Source: Parasedimentitalea psychrophila (GTDB taxonomy: Bacteria > Pseudomonadota > Alphaproteobacteria > Rhodobacterales > Rhodobacteraceae). From it: a DNA stretch of 64,000 nucleotides. Shown one piece after another: positions 1-9,581 of the stretch; the stretch's first letter is position 1; each line of letters begins with the position of its first letter. The stretch is from NCBI RefSeq assembly GCF_030285785.1, contig NZ_CP127249.1, positions 27,806 to 91,805 of the forward strand, read 5' to 3'. The translations under genes and the position numbers were made by a program. The notes beneath the pieces were generated by a model. That model did no database searches. It had not been told where the DNA came from and saw only the letters and a program-made list of their open reading frames with translations.

Positions 1-1256
1 CTCACCGTCCACCGTCACCTTGGCGGTCCCTTCAACCACGATCCAGTGCTCAGAGCGGTGATGATGGCTTTGCAGGCTCAGCGCCGCACCGGGATGCACC
101 ACGATGCGCTTGACCTGGAACCGCTCGCCCACCACTAGGCTCTCAAACCAGCCCCAGGGGCGGTGATCCTTGGGAAAGGCGGTCGCCTGAGCCGCCTGCT
201 TCTCTTTCAGCGCCGCCACTGCCAGCTTCACGTCTTGCGCCCGGCTGACATCCGCCACCAGCACCGCATCCGGCATCGCCACGGCAATGATGTTCTTCAG
301 CCCGATACCGACAACTTCCAGGCCCGCGTCCTCGGACCTGAGCAGGCTGTTTTCGCAGTCGATCGCGGTGGCATTGGGCGACAGCACCACGCCATTCGCA
401 TCCGGCCCGGCCTCGCGCCAGACCGCATCCCAGCCGCCCAGATCGGACCAGCCGGCGGCAAAGGGCACAACGGTCAGGTTATCGGCCCGCTCCATCACCG
501 CATAGTCAATAGAGATATCATCGGCGCCGCCCCAGGCCTGTGGATCCAATCGCAGGAACCCAAGATCGGGCTGCCCCTGATCCACCGAAGCCTGCACCGG
601 ATCCATCAGTTCTGGCGCATGGGTGCGAAACGCATCCACAATCGTCTGCACCGAAAACAGGAAGATACCGGCGTTCCACAGGTAGTTGTCCGCCGCCAGC
701 ATCTGTTCTGCCGTCTCGGCATCGGGTTTCTCGACAAAGCGCTTCAGCCCAATGGCCCGCGGCGAGAAATCACCCGCGTCCCCCTGCAGCTCCAGATAGC
801 CATAGCCGGTTTCGGCGTGGGTCGGCTTGATACCAAAGGTCACCAGCTGCCCCTCACGCGCCGCCGCCTCACCTGCTGCCACCGCAGCGCGAAAGGCTGC
901 GGCATCGGGCACCACGTGATCTGACGGTGCCACCAGCATCAGCGCCTCGGGGTCGGTCTTTTGCAAATACAGCGCCGCCGCCAGAATAGCCGGAGCGGTA
1001 TTGCGGCCCTCGGGCTCGATCAGAATGGCACCGGGATCAATGCCTACCTGCGCCAATTGCTCGGTCACGATAAAGCGAAAATCCGAGTTGGTCAGCACCA
1101 AGGGCGCGCCGTAGCCATCCCCGGCCAATCGCTGCGCCGAGGCCTGAAACAGGGTCGTCTCCCCCAACAGTGGCGAGAATTGTTTTGGGTAGCTTTTACG
1201 CGACAGCGGCCAAAGCCGGGTGCCAGAGCCGCCGCAAAGAAGAATGGGGGAAATCA
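1..1256 (-). CDS. manC: Mannose-1-phosphate guanylyltransferase (GDP-mannose pyrophosphorylase), C-terminus cut by window edge
   Basis: Makes GDP-mannose from mannose-1-phosphate and GTP, the precursor for the gmd and fcl products next door. About 418 codons are visible reading leftward from the ATG at 1256-1254; family members with a fused phosphomannose isomerase domain are about 470 residues, so the end is missing. The N-terminus has the nucleotidyltransferase signature LLCGGSGTRLWPLSR, then YPKQF, and VEKPD and NAGIF further on. The last visible part (WGWFESL, then HHHRSEHWIVVEGTA) is the cupin of the type II isomerase domain, so the protein is probably bifunctional. It is last in a minus-strand run after tviB-like, gmd and fcl, 17 bases after fcl. 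Family recognition is firm; the cut end is real. Confidence 0.93.
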
Positions 1257-1273
1257 TAAAACGATCCTAACCG

Positions 1274-2236
1274 CTATTTTTGACGTAATTCGTCCGTGTC
1301 TAAAGTTAAAAACCAATCATAAGTGCCCTTGATGCCGTCCTCTAGCGCAATGCTGGAGTGCCAGCCCATCTGGGCCAAGCGCGACACATCCATCAGTTTA
1401 CGCATGGTGCCATCAGGTTTTGAGGCGTCTTGCGTGATCTTGCCAGTAAATCCGGTGATACCTGCAACCATCTCGGCCAGCTCTCGGATGCTGATATCAC
1501 TGCCCGAACCGACGTTGATGTGGCTCAGCATGGATTCGGTATTGGCGGCATAGATTTCGGCGTCCAGACCCAGCACAAACAGGCTGGCTGCCGCCATGTC
1601 ATCCACATGCAGAAACTCCCGCCGGGGCTTGCCCGATCCCCAGATCACCACCTCGTCAGCACCAGACTGCGCCGCCAGGTGAAAGCGACGGATCAGCGCG
1701 GGAAGCACATGGCTGTTCTCGGGGTGAAAATTATCACCGGGCCCATAAAGATTGGTCGGCATCACCGAGCGATAATCCGTGCCATATTGCCGGTTATAGC
1801 TCTCGCACAGCTTGATACCGGCGATCTTGGCAATGGCATAAGGTTCGTTGGTGGGTTCCAGGGGGCCAGTCAGCAGCGCCGCCTCAGCCATCGGCTGATC
1901 GGCCATTTTTGGATAGATACAGGATGATCCAAGTTGCAGCAGTTTCTGCACCCCAGCCAGATAGGCGGCGTGGATCACGTTGCACTCAATCATCAGGTTT
2001 TCATAAATGAATTGCGCCGGATAGCTGTTGTTGGCGACAATGCCACCCACCTTGGCGGCCGCCAGAATCACCTGATCGGGTTTCTCCTCGGCAAAGAACG
2101 CCTGCACTGCTGCCTGATCGGTCAGGTCCAGCTCAGCACTGGTGCGGGTGATCAACTGATGATCACCTTTCGCCTGCAACTGGCGCAGGATGGCACCGCC
2201 GACCATGCCGCGATGGCCTGCCACATAGATCCGCAT
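1274..2236 (-). CDS. fcl: GDP-L-fucose synthase (GDP-4-keto-6-deoxymannose epimerase/reductase)
   Basis: NADPH-dependent enzyme of the short-chain dehydrogenase superfamily that converts the Gmd product to GDP-L-fucose. The 320 residues match the usual family length. The N-terminus [16 protein letters not shown] carries the Rossmann GxxGxxG motif, and the catalytic YxxxK is seen in [11 protein letters not shown] after the SSCIYPK segment typical of this family. It starts 4 bases after gmd ends, so the two are almost certainly co-transcribed and form the two-step fucose pathway from the ManC product. Also known as wcaG. No sign of damage. Confidence 0.95.
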   Translation of the reverse strand: MRIYVAGHRGMVGGAILRQLQAKGDHQLITRTSAELDLTDQAAVQAFFAEEKPDQVILAAAKVGGIVANNSYPAQFIYENLMIECNVIHAAYLAGVQKLLQLGSSCIYPKMADQPMAEAALLTGPLEPTNEPYAIAKIAGIKLCESYNRQYGTDYRSVMPTNLYGPGDNFHPENSHVLPALIRRFHLAAQSGADEVVIWGSGKPRREFLHVDDMAAASLFVLGLDAEIYAANTESMLSHINVGSGSDISIRELAEMVAGITGFTGKITQDASKPDGTMRKLMDVSRLAQMGWHSSIALEDGIKGTYDWFLTLDTDELRQK

Positions 2237-2240
2237 GTCC

Positions 2241-3362
2241 CTACCCCTCGACCGCGACCGGAAGGTCCATACCGTGCTGCTGCAACAGCGCGTGACGGCG
2301 TGCAGCTTTCAGATCCTCGGCCGCCATTTCAGCGCACATCTCTTGCACGGTGATTTCAGGCACCCAGCCCAGTTTCTCCTTGGCCTTGGCCGGATTGCCC
2401 AACAGGGTTTCCACCTCGGCGGGGCGGAAATACCGCGGGTCAATCCGCATCACCACATCGCCGACGCTCAAAGCCGGGGCATTATCACCGGCAATTGCAG
2501 CAACCGTTGCGATCTCGTCTAAACCACTGCCCGAGAATTCCAGCGTGATTCCCAGCTCTTCGGCTGACCATTGCACAAACTGGCGCACCGAATACTGCAC
2601 CCCGGTGGCAATGACAAAATCCTCAGGCGCGTCTTGCTGCAGCATCATCCACTGCATCCGCACATAATCCTTGGCATGGCCCCAGTCGCGCAACGCATCA
2701 ATATTGCCTAAGTACAGACAGTCCTCCAGCCCCTGCGCGATATTGGCCAGCCCACGGGTGATCTTGCGGGTGACAAATGTCTCACCGCGGCGCGGGCTCT
2801 CGTGGTTGAACAGGATGCCGTTGCAGGCATACATGCCGTAAGCCTCGCGGTAGTTCACGGTGATCCAATAGGCGTACATCTTGGCCACGCCGTAGGGGCT
2901 GCGCGGGTGGAACGGTGTGGTCTCCGTCTGCGGGGTTTCCCGCACCAAACCGTAGAGTTCCGAGGTCGAGGCCTGATAGAACCGGGTTTTTTTCTCCAGT
3001 CCCAGAAAGCGGATCGCCTCGAGCAGCCGCAGGGTGCCCATGGCATCCACATCGGCGGTGTATTCGGGAGCATCAAAACTGACCGCTACATGAGACTGCG
3101 CCCCGAGGTTATAGACCTCGTCCGGCTGCACCTCCTGCAGGATCCGGGTCAGGTTGGAGCTGTCGCTGAGATCACCGTAATGCAGTTTAAAACGGGCATG
3201 ATCGGTGTGGGGATCCTGATAAATGTGATCCACCCGCTGGGTGTTGAGCGAGCTGGCGCGGCGTTTGATGCCGTGCACTTCATAGCCTTTTTCCAACAGA
3301 AGCTCCGCTAGGTAAGAGCCGTCCTGACCGGTCACCCCGGTGATAAGTGCTGTTTTGGTCAT
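2241..3362 (-). CDS. gmd: GDP-mannose 4,6-dehydratase
   Basis: Converts GDP-D-mannose to GDP-4-keto-6-deoxy-D-mannose, first committed step to GDP-L-fucose. The 373 residues are full length. The N-terminus [18 protein letters not shown] is the diagnostic Gmd nucleotide-binding loop; the catalytic tyrosine and lysine appear in [13 protein letters not shown], and [17 protein letters not shown] is a highly conserved Gmd block. It lies directly upstream of fcl in the same orientation with a 4-base gap. The gap to the upstream dehydrogenase gene (3363-3459) is under 100 bases and holds nothing obvious. Confidence 0.96.
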   Translation of the reverse strand: MTKTALITGVTGQDGSYLAELLLEKGYEVHGIKRRASSLNTQRVDHIYQDPHTDHARFKLHYGDLSDSSNLTRILQEVQPDEVYNLGAQSHVAVSFDAPEYTADVDAMGTLRLLEAIRFLGLEKKTRFYQASTSELYGLVRETPQTETTPFHPRSPYGVAKMYAYWITVNYREAYGMYACNGILFNHESPRRGETFVTRKITRGLANIAQGLEDCLYLGNIDALRDWGHAKDYVRMQWMMLQQDAPEDFVIATGVQYSVRQFVQWSAEELGITLEFSGSGLDEIATVAAIAGDNAPALSVGDVVMRIDPRYFRPAEVETLLGNPAKAKEKLGWVPEITVQEMCAEMAAEDLKAARRHALLQQHGMDLPVAVEG

Positions 3363-3459
3363 TCAGTTGCCAATCGTTAATCTGTCCCGCAGCCCGGGTA
3401 GGCATCAGGCATGCCACTGCCGCGGCGGCAGTTCAATAGCCGCCCCCAAAGAACAAGCT

Positions 3460-4737
3460 CTAAAGGCGCAGGTCGGATTGTTCCGCAGATAAAACATATT
3501 TCAAATCATACACCACCGCACCGGAACGGCCCAGAGCGCGAATCTCTGCCTCACCCATGGCGCGGAATTCGTCATGCGCCACCGCCAGAATAATGCCCTC
3601 ATAGTCGCCCTGCTTCGGATTCTGAACCAGATCCAAGCCAAACACCGCCTGCGCATCGGCGGCGGCGACATTGGGGTCATGCACATCCACCGCGACGCCA
3701 AACTCCTCAAGCCCCCGCACCACATCAATCACCCGGGTATTACGCAGGTCGGGGCAGTTTTCCTTGAACGTCAGCCCCAGCACCAGCACCCGCGCATCCG
3801 CCATCTGAATACGACGCTTCAGCATCGCCTTGATCATCTGCTGAGCCACATACGCGCCCATACCATCGTTCAACCGCCGTCCGGCCAGCAGGATTTCGGG
3901 GTGATATCCCACCTGTTCCGCCTTGTGGGTCAGGTAATAGGGATCGACCCCAATGCAATGGCCCCCCACCAACCCGGGGCGGAACGGCAGGAAATTCCAC
4001 TTGCTGCCCGCCGCCCTCAACACCGCCTCGGTGTCGATCTCCAGCCTGTTGAAAATCTTTGCCAGCTCGTTGATCAGCGCGATGTTGATATCGCGCTGGC
4101 TGTTCTCGATCACCTTGGCGGCCTCGGCCACCCGGATGCTCTCGGCGCGGTAGGTGCCGGCGGTGACAATCTCATTATACAGCGCATCCACCCGATCCGC
4201 GGTTTCCGGCGTCGAGCCCGAGGTCACCTTGACGATTGTGGTCAACCGATGGGATTTATCGCCGGGATTTATCCGCTCGGGGCTATAGCCCACATGGAAA
4301 TCCCGGTTGAATTTCAACCCGGACTGCGCCTCGAGGATCGGCACGCAATCCTCTTCGGTGGCGCCGGGGTAAACGGTGGATTCGTAGATAACGATGTCCC
4401 CCGGCGCCAGCACCCTGCCCACCAGCTGCGACGCCTGTTCCAGCGGTCCCAGATCGGGGCGGCGGCTGGTGTCAATCGGGGTTGGCACGGTGACGATATA
4501 GATGCGGCAATCGGCTATTTCCGTGACATCGCTGGTAAAGCGCAGTTGGCGGGCCTGTGCCAGTTCATCCGGGGCTATCTCGCGGGTCAGATCCTGACCG
4601 GCGTTGAGTTGATCAATGCGGGCCTGATTGATATCAAAGCCCACCACATGGCGCTGCTTGCCAAATTCCACAGCCAGCGGCAGCCCGACATAGCCCAGGC
4701 CAATCACACAGATCCGATCCTCCGCCGCATTGCTCAT
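3460..4737 (-). CDS. tviB: UDP-N-acetylhexosamine 6-dehydrogenase, TviB/WbpO type
   Basis: NAD-dependent nucleotide-sugar dehydrogenase that oxidises C6 of a UDP-N-acetylhexosamine to a uronic acid. The 425 residues fit the UDP-glucose/GDP-mannose dehydrogenase family. [18 protein letters not shown] is the NAD-binding loop; the catalytic cysteine lies in [22 protein letters not shown] is typical of the TviB/WbpO branch, which prefers N-acetylated sugars over UDP-glucose. It sits between the replicase gene and gmd on the same strand. Substrate choice between UDP-GlcNAc and UDP-GalNAc cannot be settled from sequence alone, so the gene symbol marks the subfamily. Confidence 0.88.
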   Translation of the reverse strand: MSNAAEDRICVIGLGYVGLPLAVEFGKQRHVVGFDINQARIDQLNAGQDLTREIAPDELAQARQLRFTSDVTEIADCRIYIVTVPTPIDTSRRPDLGPLEQASQLVGRVLAPGDIVIYESTVYPGATEEDCVPILEAQSGLKFNRDFHVGYSPERINPGDKSHRLTTIVKVTSGSTPETADRVDALYNEIVTAGTYRAESIRVAEAAKVIENSQRDINIALINELAKIFNRLEIDTEAVLRAAGSKWNFLPFRPGLVGGHCIGVDPYYLTHKAEQVGYHPEILLAGRRLNDGMGAYVAQQMIKAMLKRRIQMADARVLVLGLTFKENCPDLRNTRVIDVVRGLEEFGVAVDVHDPNVAAADAQAVFGLDLVQNPKQGDYEGIILAVAHDEFRAMGEAEIRALGRSGAVVYDLKYVLSAEQSDLRL

Positions 4738-4808
4738 TTCTTGCTACCTCTTGATCATCGGATACGCCTGCCGTCTCTCCTATAAGTCAGCGTCAGCCAC
4801 CGCAACCA

Positions 4809-5492
4809 TCAGGACACCACCACAATATCACTGACATCCGGGTCTACATCACGACAGGCCGCCAACAAGCGTGGGATCAGATGTGCCATCACATAGGTGG
4901 CATGGAACCGGCTCGGGGCGATCAGCGTCAACCGCCCGCCTGCTCTGCCCTGCCGGGTCAGGGCCTGAACCCATGCGGTATAGCCTGCCGGATCCTCCGC
5001 ATGCATCAGCCCCTTGGTCAGGCTCCATTCACTGCCATCTGACAGATCCGGCGCTGGCGCCGGGCTGCTGACCGGCAGTGGCACCACATTGCTGGGTACT
5101 GCATCATCGCCGCTGAGGCGCTGTTCAAAGTCCGGCCCTACCGCGGCCCAGATATCCTGGGTGTCGCTGAGAATACGCTCAAGATTGATGCCGTATTCAC
5201 TGACCCGGCCGCGATAGCCCTGACGTTTGACCACCAGCCAGCCCAGAGCCCGCAGCTTGGCCATCTCGCGCTTTACGGTGCGTTCATCCACATGCCACAT
5301 GCGGGCCATCTCGCGCTGACCCACCGCCAGCTCATCCCGGCTCCAGTTGTAGCGGGCGGTGATCAGGGTCATGAGTCGCAGCACCAACCGTTGCTTGCCC
5401 TTGTCGGAGGCCAGCGCATGCGTTCCCAGCGCTGTGAGGATATCATATTTGATAACCGAAGCATTGCGCCCGGCGGGTTTACTAGCAAGCAT
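4809..5492 (-). CDS. DnaA-like plasmid replication initiator
   Basis: Probable replicase of a Rhodobacterales DnaA-like plasmid. The 227 residues show an N-terminal winged-helix-like part (AVGQREMARMWHVDERTVKRE, near residues 58-78) and a C-terminal stretch (WVQALTRQGRAGGRLTLIAP then SRFHATYVMAHLIPRLL) that looks like domain I of chromosomal DnaA. There is no AAA+ ATPase domain. The frame stays open upstream to a GTG at 5555, but the ATG at 5492 has a better ribosome site (GAGGGCAGAG) and is preferred. The gene is divergent from parA across an origin-like region, the arrangement known for DnaA-like replicons of roseobacters. Whether this replicon still drives replication is unknown. Confidence 0.82.
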   Translation of the reverse strand: MLASKPAGRNASVIKYDILTALGTHALASDKGKQRLVLRLMTLITARYNWSRDELAVGQREMARMWHVDERTVKREMAKLRALGWLVVKRQGYRGRVSEYGINLERILSDTQDIWAAVGPDFEQRLSGDDAVPSNVVPLPVSSPAPAPDLSDGSEWSLTKGLMHAEDPAGYTAWVQALTRQGRAGGRLTLIAPSRFHATYVMAHLIPRLLAACRDVDPDVSDIVVVS

Positions 5493-5740
5493 CTCTGCCC
5501 TCGTGTTAACATCCTGCGCAGCCGCAGGTCTGTACCTCAGATGTCCCGGCATCACCGGCCAGGATCATGGTAGACTGATTTGCCACTGGCTGGCTCTTGG
5601 CTGTGTCTCCAACCGGGCCAACTCAGCGCTATTCGTCACCGTTGCCTGATTTGCGTCCTTTTGCTTGATTCTGTCAAGCCCTCTGTGATTTGTACGCTGA
5701 CCCTAATCCCTATTTCAAAATATTTATTGGTATTAATGGT

Positions 5741-5824
5741 ATTGGGGGACATGCTGTCTGTCCCCTATTGGCGCAAAAATGTCCCCCAATATGCGGTGTG
5801 GGGGTAAATCATGTCCCCCTAAAT
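5741..5824. repeat. Cluster of four TGTCCCC-type repeats
   Basis: ATTGGGGGACAT at 5741-5752 is inverted relative to ATGTCCCCCAAT at 5779-5790 (perfect 12-base inverted repeat). Two further copies are CTGTCCCCTATT at 5758-5769 and ATGTCCCCCTAAAT at 5811-5824. The shared core TGTCCCC is also the half-site of the palindromes at 5911, 7411 and 8310. Probable binding sites for the replicase or ParB; which of them binds is not known. Confidence 0.65.
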
Positions 5825-5910
5825 ATGCCCTTTATATCAAGTGTTTCGAATCGCTTACGGCAGATCGCTGCGAATCGCTCGGGCCCCTTTGAATCCGCTA
5901 TACAGGGCTG

Positions 5911-5926
5911 CGTCCCCGCGGGGACG
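5911..5926. repeat. parS-like palindrome, copy 1
   Basis: CGTCCCCGCGGGGACG is a perfect 16-base palindrome 120 bases before parA. Its core GTCCCCGCGGGGAC recurs exactly inside parB at both ends (7411-7428 and 8310-8329). Three perfect copies confined to the partition module suggest a centromere (parS) or operator site. Confidence 0.6.
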
Positions 5927-5951
5927 GAACACCTCATTAGACGATAATAGC

Positions 5952-6020
5952 TTTTGCGTTTTTTGCAAATCCGCCGTAAATACCCAGTAAGGCGGAATTT
6001 GCGTCCACATAAAACGCAAA
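5952..6020. promoter_or_regulatory. Nested inverted repeat upstream of parA
   Basis: Outer arms TTTGCGTTTT (5953-5962) and AAAACGCAAA (6011-6020) pair perfectly. Inner arms GCAAATCCGCC (5965-5975) and GGCGGAATTTGC (5991-6002) pair with one extra A. The structure ends 25 bases before the parA ATG. Its place suggests a parAB operator bound by ParA, whose N-terminus looks like a helix-turn-helix; this is inference. Confidence 0.45.
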
Positions 6021-6045
6021 CGTCGAGCAGAGATGAGGATCGTAA

Positions 6046-7350
6046 ATGTTTACCCACCAAGACCTGTCACAAATGCAGGCCAAATCGCTCAAGATGCAAA
6101 GCTGGATCAGGCAGCAGACTTTCTCGCCCGAGATGGAGAAAAAGCTGCGTCGCTTTTCCAGCTGGGAGGTGGCCGAGCTGATATTCAAGGTCAACCAATC
6201 CACCCTGCGCGGTCGCCTAGCTGCCGACCCCAGCCTGCCTCAGGGCCAGGTCGAGGCCGACGGGCGGCAGCGCTGGTATTCGCTGGAAGAGATCAACGAG
6301 CTGCGGCGCCGCATCAAGGTGAACCGCAAGTCGCTGATGCCGGACCGTCCGGCGGGCAAGCGGGCGCTGCGGGTGGCGATCTCCAACTTCAAGGGCGGCG
6401 CCGGCAAATCCACCGTGGCGCTGCACTTTGCCCATGCCGCGGCGCTGGACGGCTACCGGGTGCTCTGCGTTGATTTTGATCCGCAGGCCACATTGTCCCA
6501 TTCGATGGGGCTGAACGACGTGACCGAGGATTATACCGTCTGGGGCATCATGGCCCGTGATCTGGTCCGCGAGACCGAGCGGATGAACGCCACCTCTCAG
6601 GGTGCCGAATCCGGCGCCGCCCTGCCCCACCGTCGCCTACCCGAGGCGATCACCGACATGGGGTTGCAGGATCTGCGGGTCAGCGATTTCATCAAATCCA
6701 CCAGCTGGCCCACCATCGACCTGGTGCCCAGCTGTGCCAATGCCGCCTTTGTTGAATTCGCCAGTGCGCAGTATCGCCACCTCAATCCTGAATGGTCATT
6801 CTTTGCGGCGGTGTCGCGCTATCTGGATCAGATCCCGGCCGAGGATTACGACCTGATGATTTTCGATTGCCCGCCGGCCATTGGCTATCAGTCAATGAAT
6901 GCGGTGTTTGCTGCCGACATGCTCTATATCCCCTCCGGCCCCGGCTATTGGGAATATGATTCCACCACCTCCTTTATCGGCCAGCTGTCCGAAGCCCTGG
7001 AGGATCTGTCGGCGTTCAACGGCATTGTCCCCACCGGGACAGCCACCCTGCCCAAGGTGTTTCAGGATGTGCGGTTCCTGCTGACGCGTTATGAATCGGG
7101 CAATGATCTGCACCGGGCCATGCGCGATGCTTTTGGCAATGTGTTCGGCGAACGACTGGCCGAACACCCGATTGAAATGACCCGTGCGGTGGAGCAATCC
7201 GGCCGCTTCCTCAGCTCGATATACGAGATAGACTATCGCGATATGACCCGCGAGACTTGGCGCCGGGCGCGGGCCTCCTTTGATCAGGCCTACAGTGAAT
7301 TCAAGACCAATGCCCTGTTGGCCTGGGATGGGTTGGAGGATGAGACATGA
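6046..7350 (+). CDS. parA: Plasmid partition ATPase ParA
   Basis: Walker-type ATPase that moves and positions the replicon with ParB. The 434 residues have an N-terminal part of about 100 residues resembling the helix-turn-helix of long plasmid ParA proteins (SSWEVAELIFKVNQSTLRGR), then the deviant Walker A box FKGGAGKSTVALHFAHAAAL, VDFDPQATLSHSMG, and LMIFDCPPAIGYQSMNAV (Walker B). The length fits type Ia plasmid ParA, which represses its own promoter. The start has GAGG 9 bases upstream. Its stop overlaps the parB start (ATGA). Confidence 0.93.
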   Translation: MFTHQDLSQMQAKSLKMQSWIRQQTFSPEMEKKLRRFSSWEVAELIFKVNQSTLRGRLAADPSLPQGQVEADGRQRWYSLEEINELRRRIKVNRKSLMPDRPAGKRALRVAISNFKGGAGKSTVALHFAHAAALDGYRVLCVDFDPQATLSHSMGLNDVTEDYTVWGIMARDLVRETERMNATSQGAESGAALPHRRLPEAITDMGLQDLRVSDFIKSTSWPTIDLVPSCANAAFVEFASAQYRHLNPEWSFFAAVSRYLDQIPAEDYDLMIFDCPPAIGYQSMNAVFAADMLYIPSGPGYWEYDSTTSFIGQLSEALEDLSAFNGIVPTGTATLPKVFQDVRFLLTRYESGNDLHRAMRDAFGNVFGERLAEHPIEMTRAVEQSGRFLSSIYEIDYRDMTRETWRRARASFDQAYSEFKTNALLAWDGLEDET

Positions 7351-8465
7351 GCAAGCGTCGCGTCTTTGACATCAACTTCCCCAGTGCCCCACCCGAAGCC
7401 GCAGCCCCCCCTGTCCCCGCGGGGACAGAGCCGTCACCCGTCGCCGAACCCCGGCGCGGTCCTATGGCCACCGCGATCTCGGAAAATGCCGACGCGCTGC
7501 GGGTGCGGGCGGATGCAGAACAGAAAATCCGCGCTGAAAACGACCGGTTGGCGCATGAGTTTGTGCGGCTGAAAAAGCTGGGACTGATGGTGGATCGGAT
7601 TCCGCTGGACCAGATTGAAACCACAAAACTGACTCGCGACCGCAGTTTGACCCGGGATGTGGATCTGGACGAGCTGATCACTTCGATCCGCAGTCTTGGC
7701 CTGTCCAACCCCATTAGGGTTGAACAGGATGGCGATGGCTATCAGCTGGTTCAGGGCTTTCGTCGTCTGGCGGCTTACCGGGCGCTGTACGCCGAAACCG
7801 GCGACGCGCTATATGCGACAATCCCCGCTGGGCTGGTGGCGCAAGGGGAAACCCTGCAGGGCCTGTACCGCCGCATGGTGGATGAAAATCTGGTGCGCCG
7901 GGATATCTCCTTTGCGGAAATGGCCCAACTTGCGCTGTCTTATATGCAGGACGACGCCACCGAGGCCACCACGTTGGAGCAGGCTATCAGCACGCTGTAT
8001 GTCTCGACCGGTCGTCAGAAGCGCAGCTACGTGCGCCATTTTGCCGAATTGCTGGAATGGCTCGGAGAGGATCTGCGGTTCGCTGAAATGATCCCGCGCG
8101 CGCTGGGTCTGGATCTGAAGAAACGTCTAGGCGATGACGGCGATCAGCAGGCGGCGCTTCGGCGGAAACTGCAAGAGGAGCAGCCGCAAACGGCGGAGCA
8201 GGAATTGGCCATTCTGCGTGCTGGCTTGGATCGGTCGGTGCCCCGTGCGGCCAGATCTCCGGCCAGATCTGCAGCCCGTGTGGACAGCGCCAAAACCACC
8301 CTGCGCTGCACTGTCCCCGCGGGGACAGTCCGCTGTCTGGCGCGCAACGGACGCATTGAGATGGCCATGGAGAAAGACTTCTCGACCATTGACCAGCGCC
8401 GTCTTGAGGGGGCAATTGCAGCCTTTTTTGAGGCCCTCGATAATGCGCCAGAGGATGACTCCTAG
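7347..8465 (+). CDS. parB: Plasmid partition protein ParB
   Basis: Centromere-binding partner of ParA, 372 residues. The ParB/Srx-like domain is visible near residues 80-150 with the GFRRLAAYRAL box (ParB CTPase family GxRR motif), followed by the helix-turn-helix part (DISFAEMAQLALSYMQDD, TGRQKRSYVRHFAELLEWLG) and a small C-terminal dimerisation part. It overlaps parA by four bases, so translation is coupled. The reading frame contains two of the three palindromes, one in the 5' part coding for Pro-Ala-Gly-Thr and one in the 3' part. Confidence 0.92.
   Translation: MSKRRVFDINFPSAPPEAAAPPVPAGTEPSPVAEPRRGPMATAISENADALRVRADAEQKIRAENDRLAHEFVRLKKLGLMVDRIPLDQIETTKLTRDRSLTRDVDLDELITSIRSLGLSNPIRVEQDGDGYQLVQGFRRLAAYRALYAETGDALYATIPAGLVAQGETLQGLYRRMVDENLVRRDISFAEMAQLALSYMQDDATEATTLEQAISTLYVSTGRQKRSYVRHFAELLEWLGEDLRFAEMIPRALGLDLKKRLGDDGDQQAALRRKLQEEQPQTAEQELAILRAGLDRSVPRAARSPARSAARVDSAKTTLRCTVPAGTVRCLARNGRIEMAMEKDFSTIDQRRLEGAIAAFFEALDNAPEDDS
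7411..7428. repeat. parS-like palindrome, copy 2, inside parB
   Basis: CTGTCCCCGCGGGGACAG is a perfect 18-base palindrome within the first 30 codons of parB. It shares its core with the copies at 5911 and 8310. Keeping a palindrome inside coding sequence suggests selection on the DNA. Confidence 0.6.
8310..8329. repeat. parS-like palindrome, copy 3, inside parB
   Basis: ACTGTCCCCGCGGGGACAGT is a perfect 20-base palindrome near the 3' end of parB. It encodes the same VPAGT peptide as copy 2 in the same frame. Confidence 0.6.
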
Positions 8466-8491
8466 GCCATTCTATCGGTGATATCGCACAT

Positions 8492-8515
8492 CGGGTAACC
8501 CATGCGGGTTACCCG
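8492..8515. terminator. Hairpin between convergent parB and YceI-OmpA gene
   Basis: CGGGTAACCC, loop ATGC, GGGTTACCCG: a perfect 10-bp stem with a 4-base loop. No T-run follows on either strand, so it is a possible bidirectional terminator or mRNA end rather than a canonical one. Confidence 0.55.
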
Positions 8516-8543
8516 ACTGGTTGTCGCCACTAGGGCAGGCGGC

Positions 8544-9581
8544 TTAGTTCACTACTGAGAATTCGATACGGCGGTTCTTGGCCCGGTTCTGCGCGGTGTT
8601 ATTGGGCACCAGGGGCTTTGTTTCGCCATATCCGGCTACATTCATGCGGGCCTGGGCAATTCCTTTGGCCTGCAGGTAATCCGAGACCGCGGTGGCGCGT
8701 TGCTGGCTCAATCCCAGATTCCACGATGCCTTGCCCTGACTATCGGTATGGCCGCCAATTTCGATGACCAGATCCGGGCAACGGCTGACGACGTCATAGA
8801 GCGTGTCCAACAGGGCTGTTGAGCTGGGCTCGAGCCGGGCCGCAGACGGGGCAAAATTGATGCTGCCCGTGCGGGACAGGATTTCAAAGCGACCAATACA
8901 GGCGGTGCGGTCAAAATTGCCTTCGGTCTCCATTGCCGCTGAGGCGGTCACAACAGGCGTTGCCGGCGGCGGCGCAGATCCGGGGGCGGTGCGGTCAAAG
9001 GTCAGGTTCAGGCTGACAATGGCCAGCGGCGTGATCGTCACCCCCGCCGCCTCTTCCAGTTTTGCCCGTCCGGGTTCTAGCCCGAAATCCTTCATCAGAA
9101 TGGGGATCGGCTTGACGGTGGCGACGTTGATCCGGTCATTCGACAGCAGAGAGACGATGACAGGTGCCGTCAATTCAGCCTTAACCCCATGTAATGACAG
9201 CGAAAATGGCAGTGTTACTTCTTTTCGGCGCAGGTCTGACAGATCGCCCAGGATTGCGGCGTCCAAATGCGTGGTGATGATAGCTTGCGGGTGCAAAAAT
9301 GTTTCGAAAAACAAAAAACGCATCCGCACGTTGCGCAGATCGACTTTGGTATCAACCGAATCCAGCGCGATGGTCAGCACCGCGGTGCCGTCTTCGCTGA
9401 TCTGGCCATTGACAGTGGCAAAGCTGTTTGTCTCGGCAATATGGCCCTTTTTGATCGACATATAGGTGATGTTCGACGCCGCCTGATCCAATTGCCAGCC
9501 GTTTTCAAAAGGGCTCTGTGCCAGCAGAAACCCTGGCCAAAAGATGAGCAACAACGCAGAGAGAGATGGAAATAGCCGCAT
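8544..9581 (-). CDS. Secreted YceI-like / OmpA C-terminal domain protein
   Basis: A periplasmic or outer-membrane-linked protein of 345 residues. The start at 9581 is chosen because AAAGAGG precedes it and a signal peptide follows (MRLFPSLSALLLIFWPGFLL then AQS). Residues about 25-200 look like a YceI lipid-binding domain (WQLDQAASNITYMSIKKGHI, EVTLPFSLSLHG). The C-terminal 120 residues are an OmpA peptidoglycan-binding domain (IEIGGHTDSQGKASWNLGLS, NRAKNRRIEFSV). The gene is convergent with parB and divergent from the caspase gene. It may hold an envelope complex to peptidoglycan; the substrate of the YceI part is unknown. Confidence 0.8.
   Translation of the reverse strand: MRLFPSLSALLLIFWPGFLLAQSPFENGWQLDQAASNITYMSIKKGHIAETNSFATVNGQISEDGTAVLTIALDSVDTKVDLRNVRMRFLFFETFLHPQAIITTHLDAAILGDLSDLRRKEVTLPFSLSLHGVKAELTAPVIVSLLSNDRINVATVKPIPILMKDFGLEPGRAKLEEAAGVTITPLAIVSLNLTFDRTAPGSAPPPATPVVTASAAMETEGNFDRTACIGRFEILSRTGSINFAPSAARLEPSSTALLDTLYDVVSRCPDLVIEIGGHTDSQGKASWNLGLSQQRATAVSDYLQAKGIAQARMNVAGYGETKPLVPNNTAQNRAKNRRIEFSVVN

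Larger units (their letters stand above)
5493..6045. other. Origin/partition control region between replicase and parA
   Basis: 553 bases without a convincing gene, between the divergent replicase and parAB. It holds an AT-rich stretch (about 5700-5740), four TGTCCCC-type elements (5741-5824), a direct repeat CGAATCGCT at 5848-5856 and 5871-5879, one perfect GC-rich palindrome (5911-5926) and a nested inverted repeat just before parA (5952-6020). By position and content this is the likely origin, incompatibility and parA operator region. Short open frames here overlap the repeats and lack ribosome sites, so they are not called as genes. The role is inferred. Confidence 0.6.

Noticed and set aside
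163..924. 253-codon plus-strand open frame near the left edge
   Set aside because: Antisense to manC, which reads through the whole stretch with conserved motifs.
3574..4785. 403-codon plus-strand open frame
   Set aside because: Antisense to the TviB-type dehydrogenase, which has intact motifs; no ribosome site.
5809..6060. 83-codon minus-strand frame in the origin region
   Set aside because: It runs through the palindrome and the nested inverted repeat and overlaps the parA start; no ribosome site.
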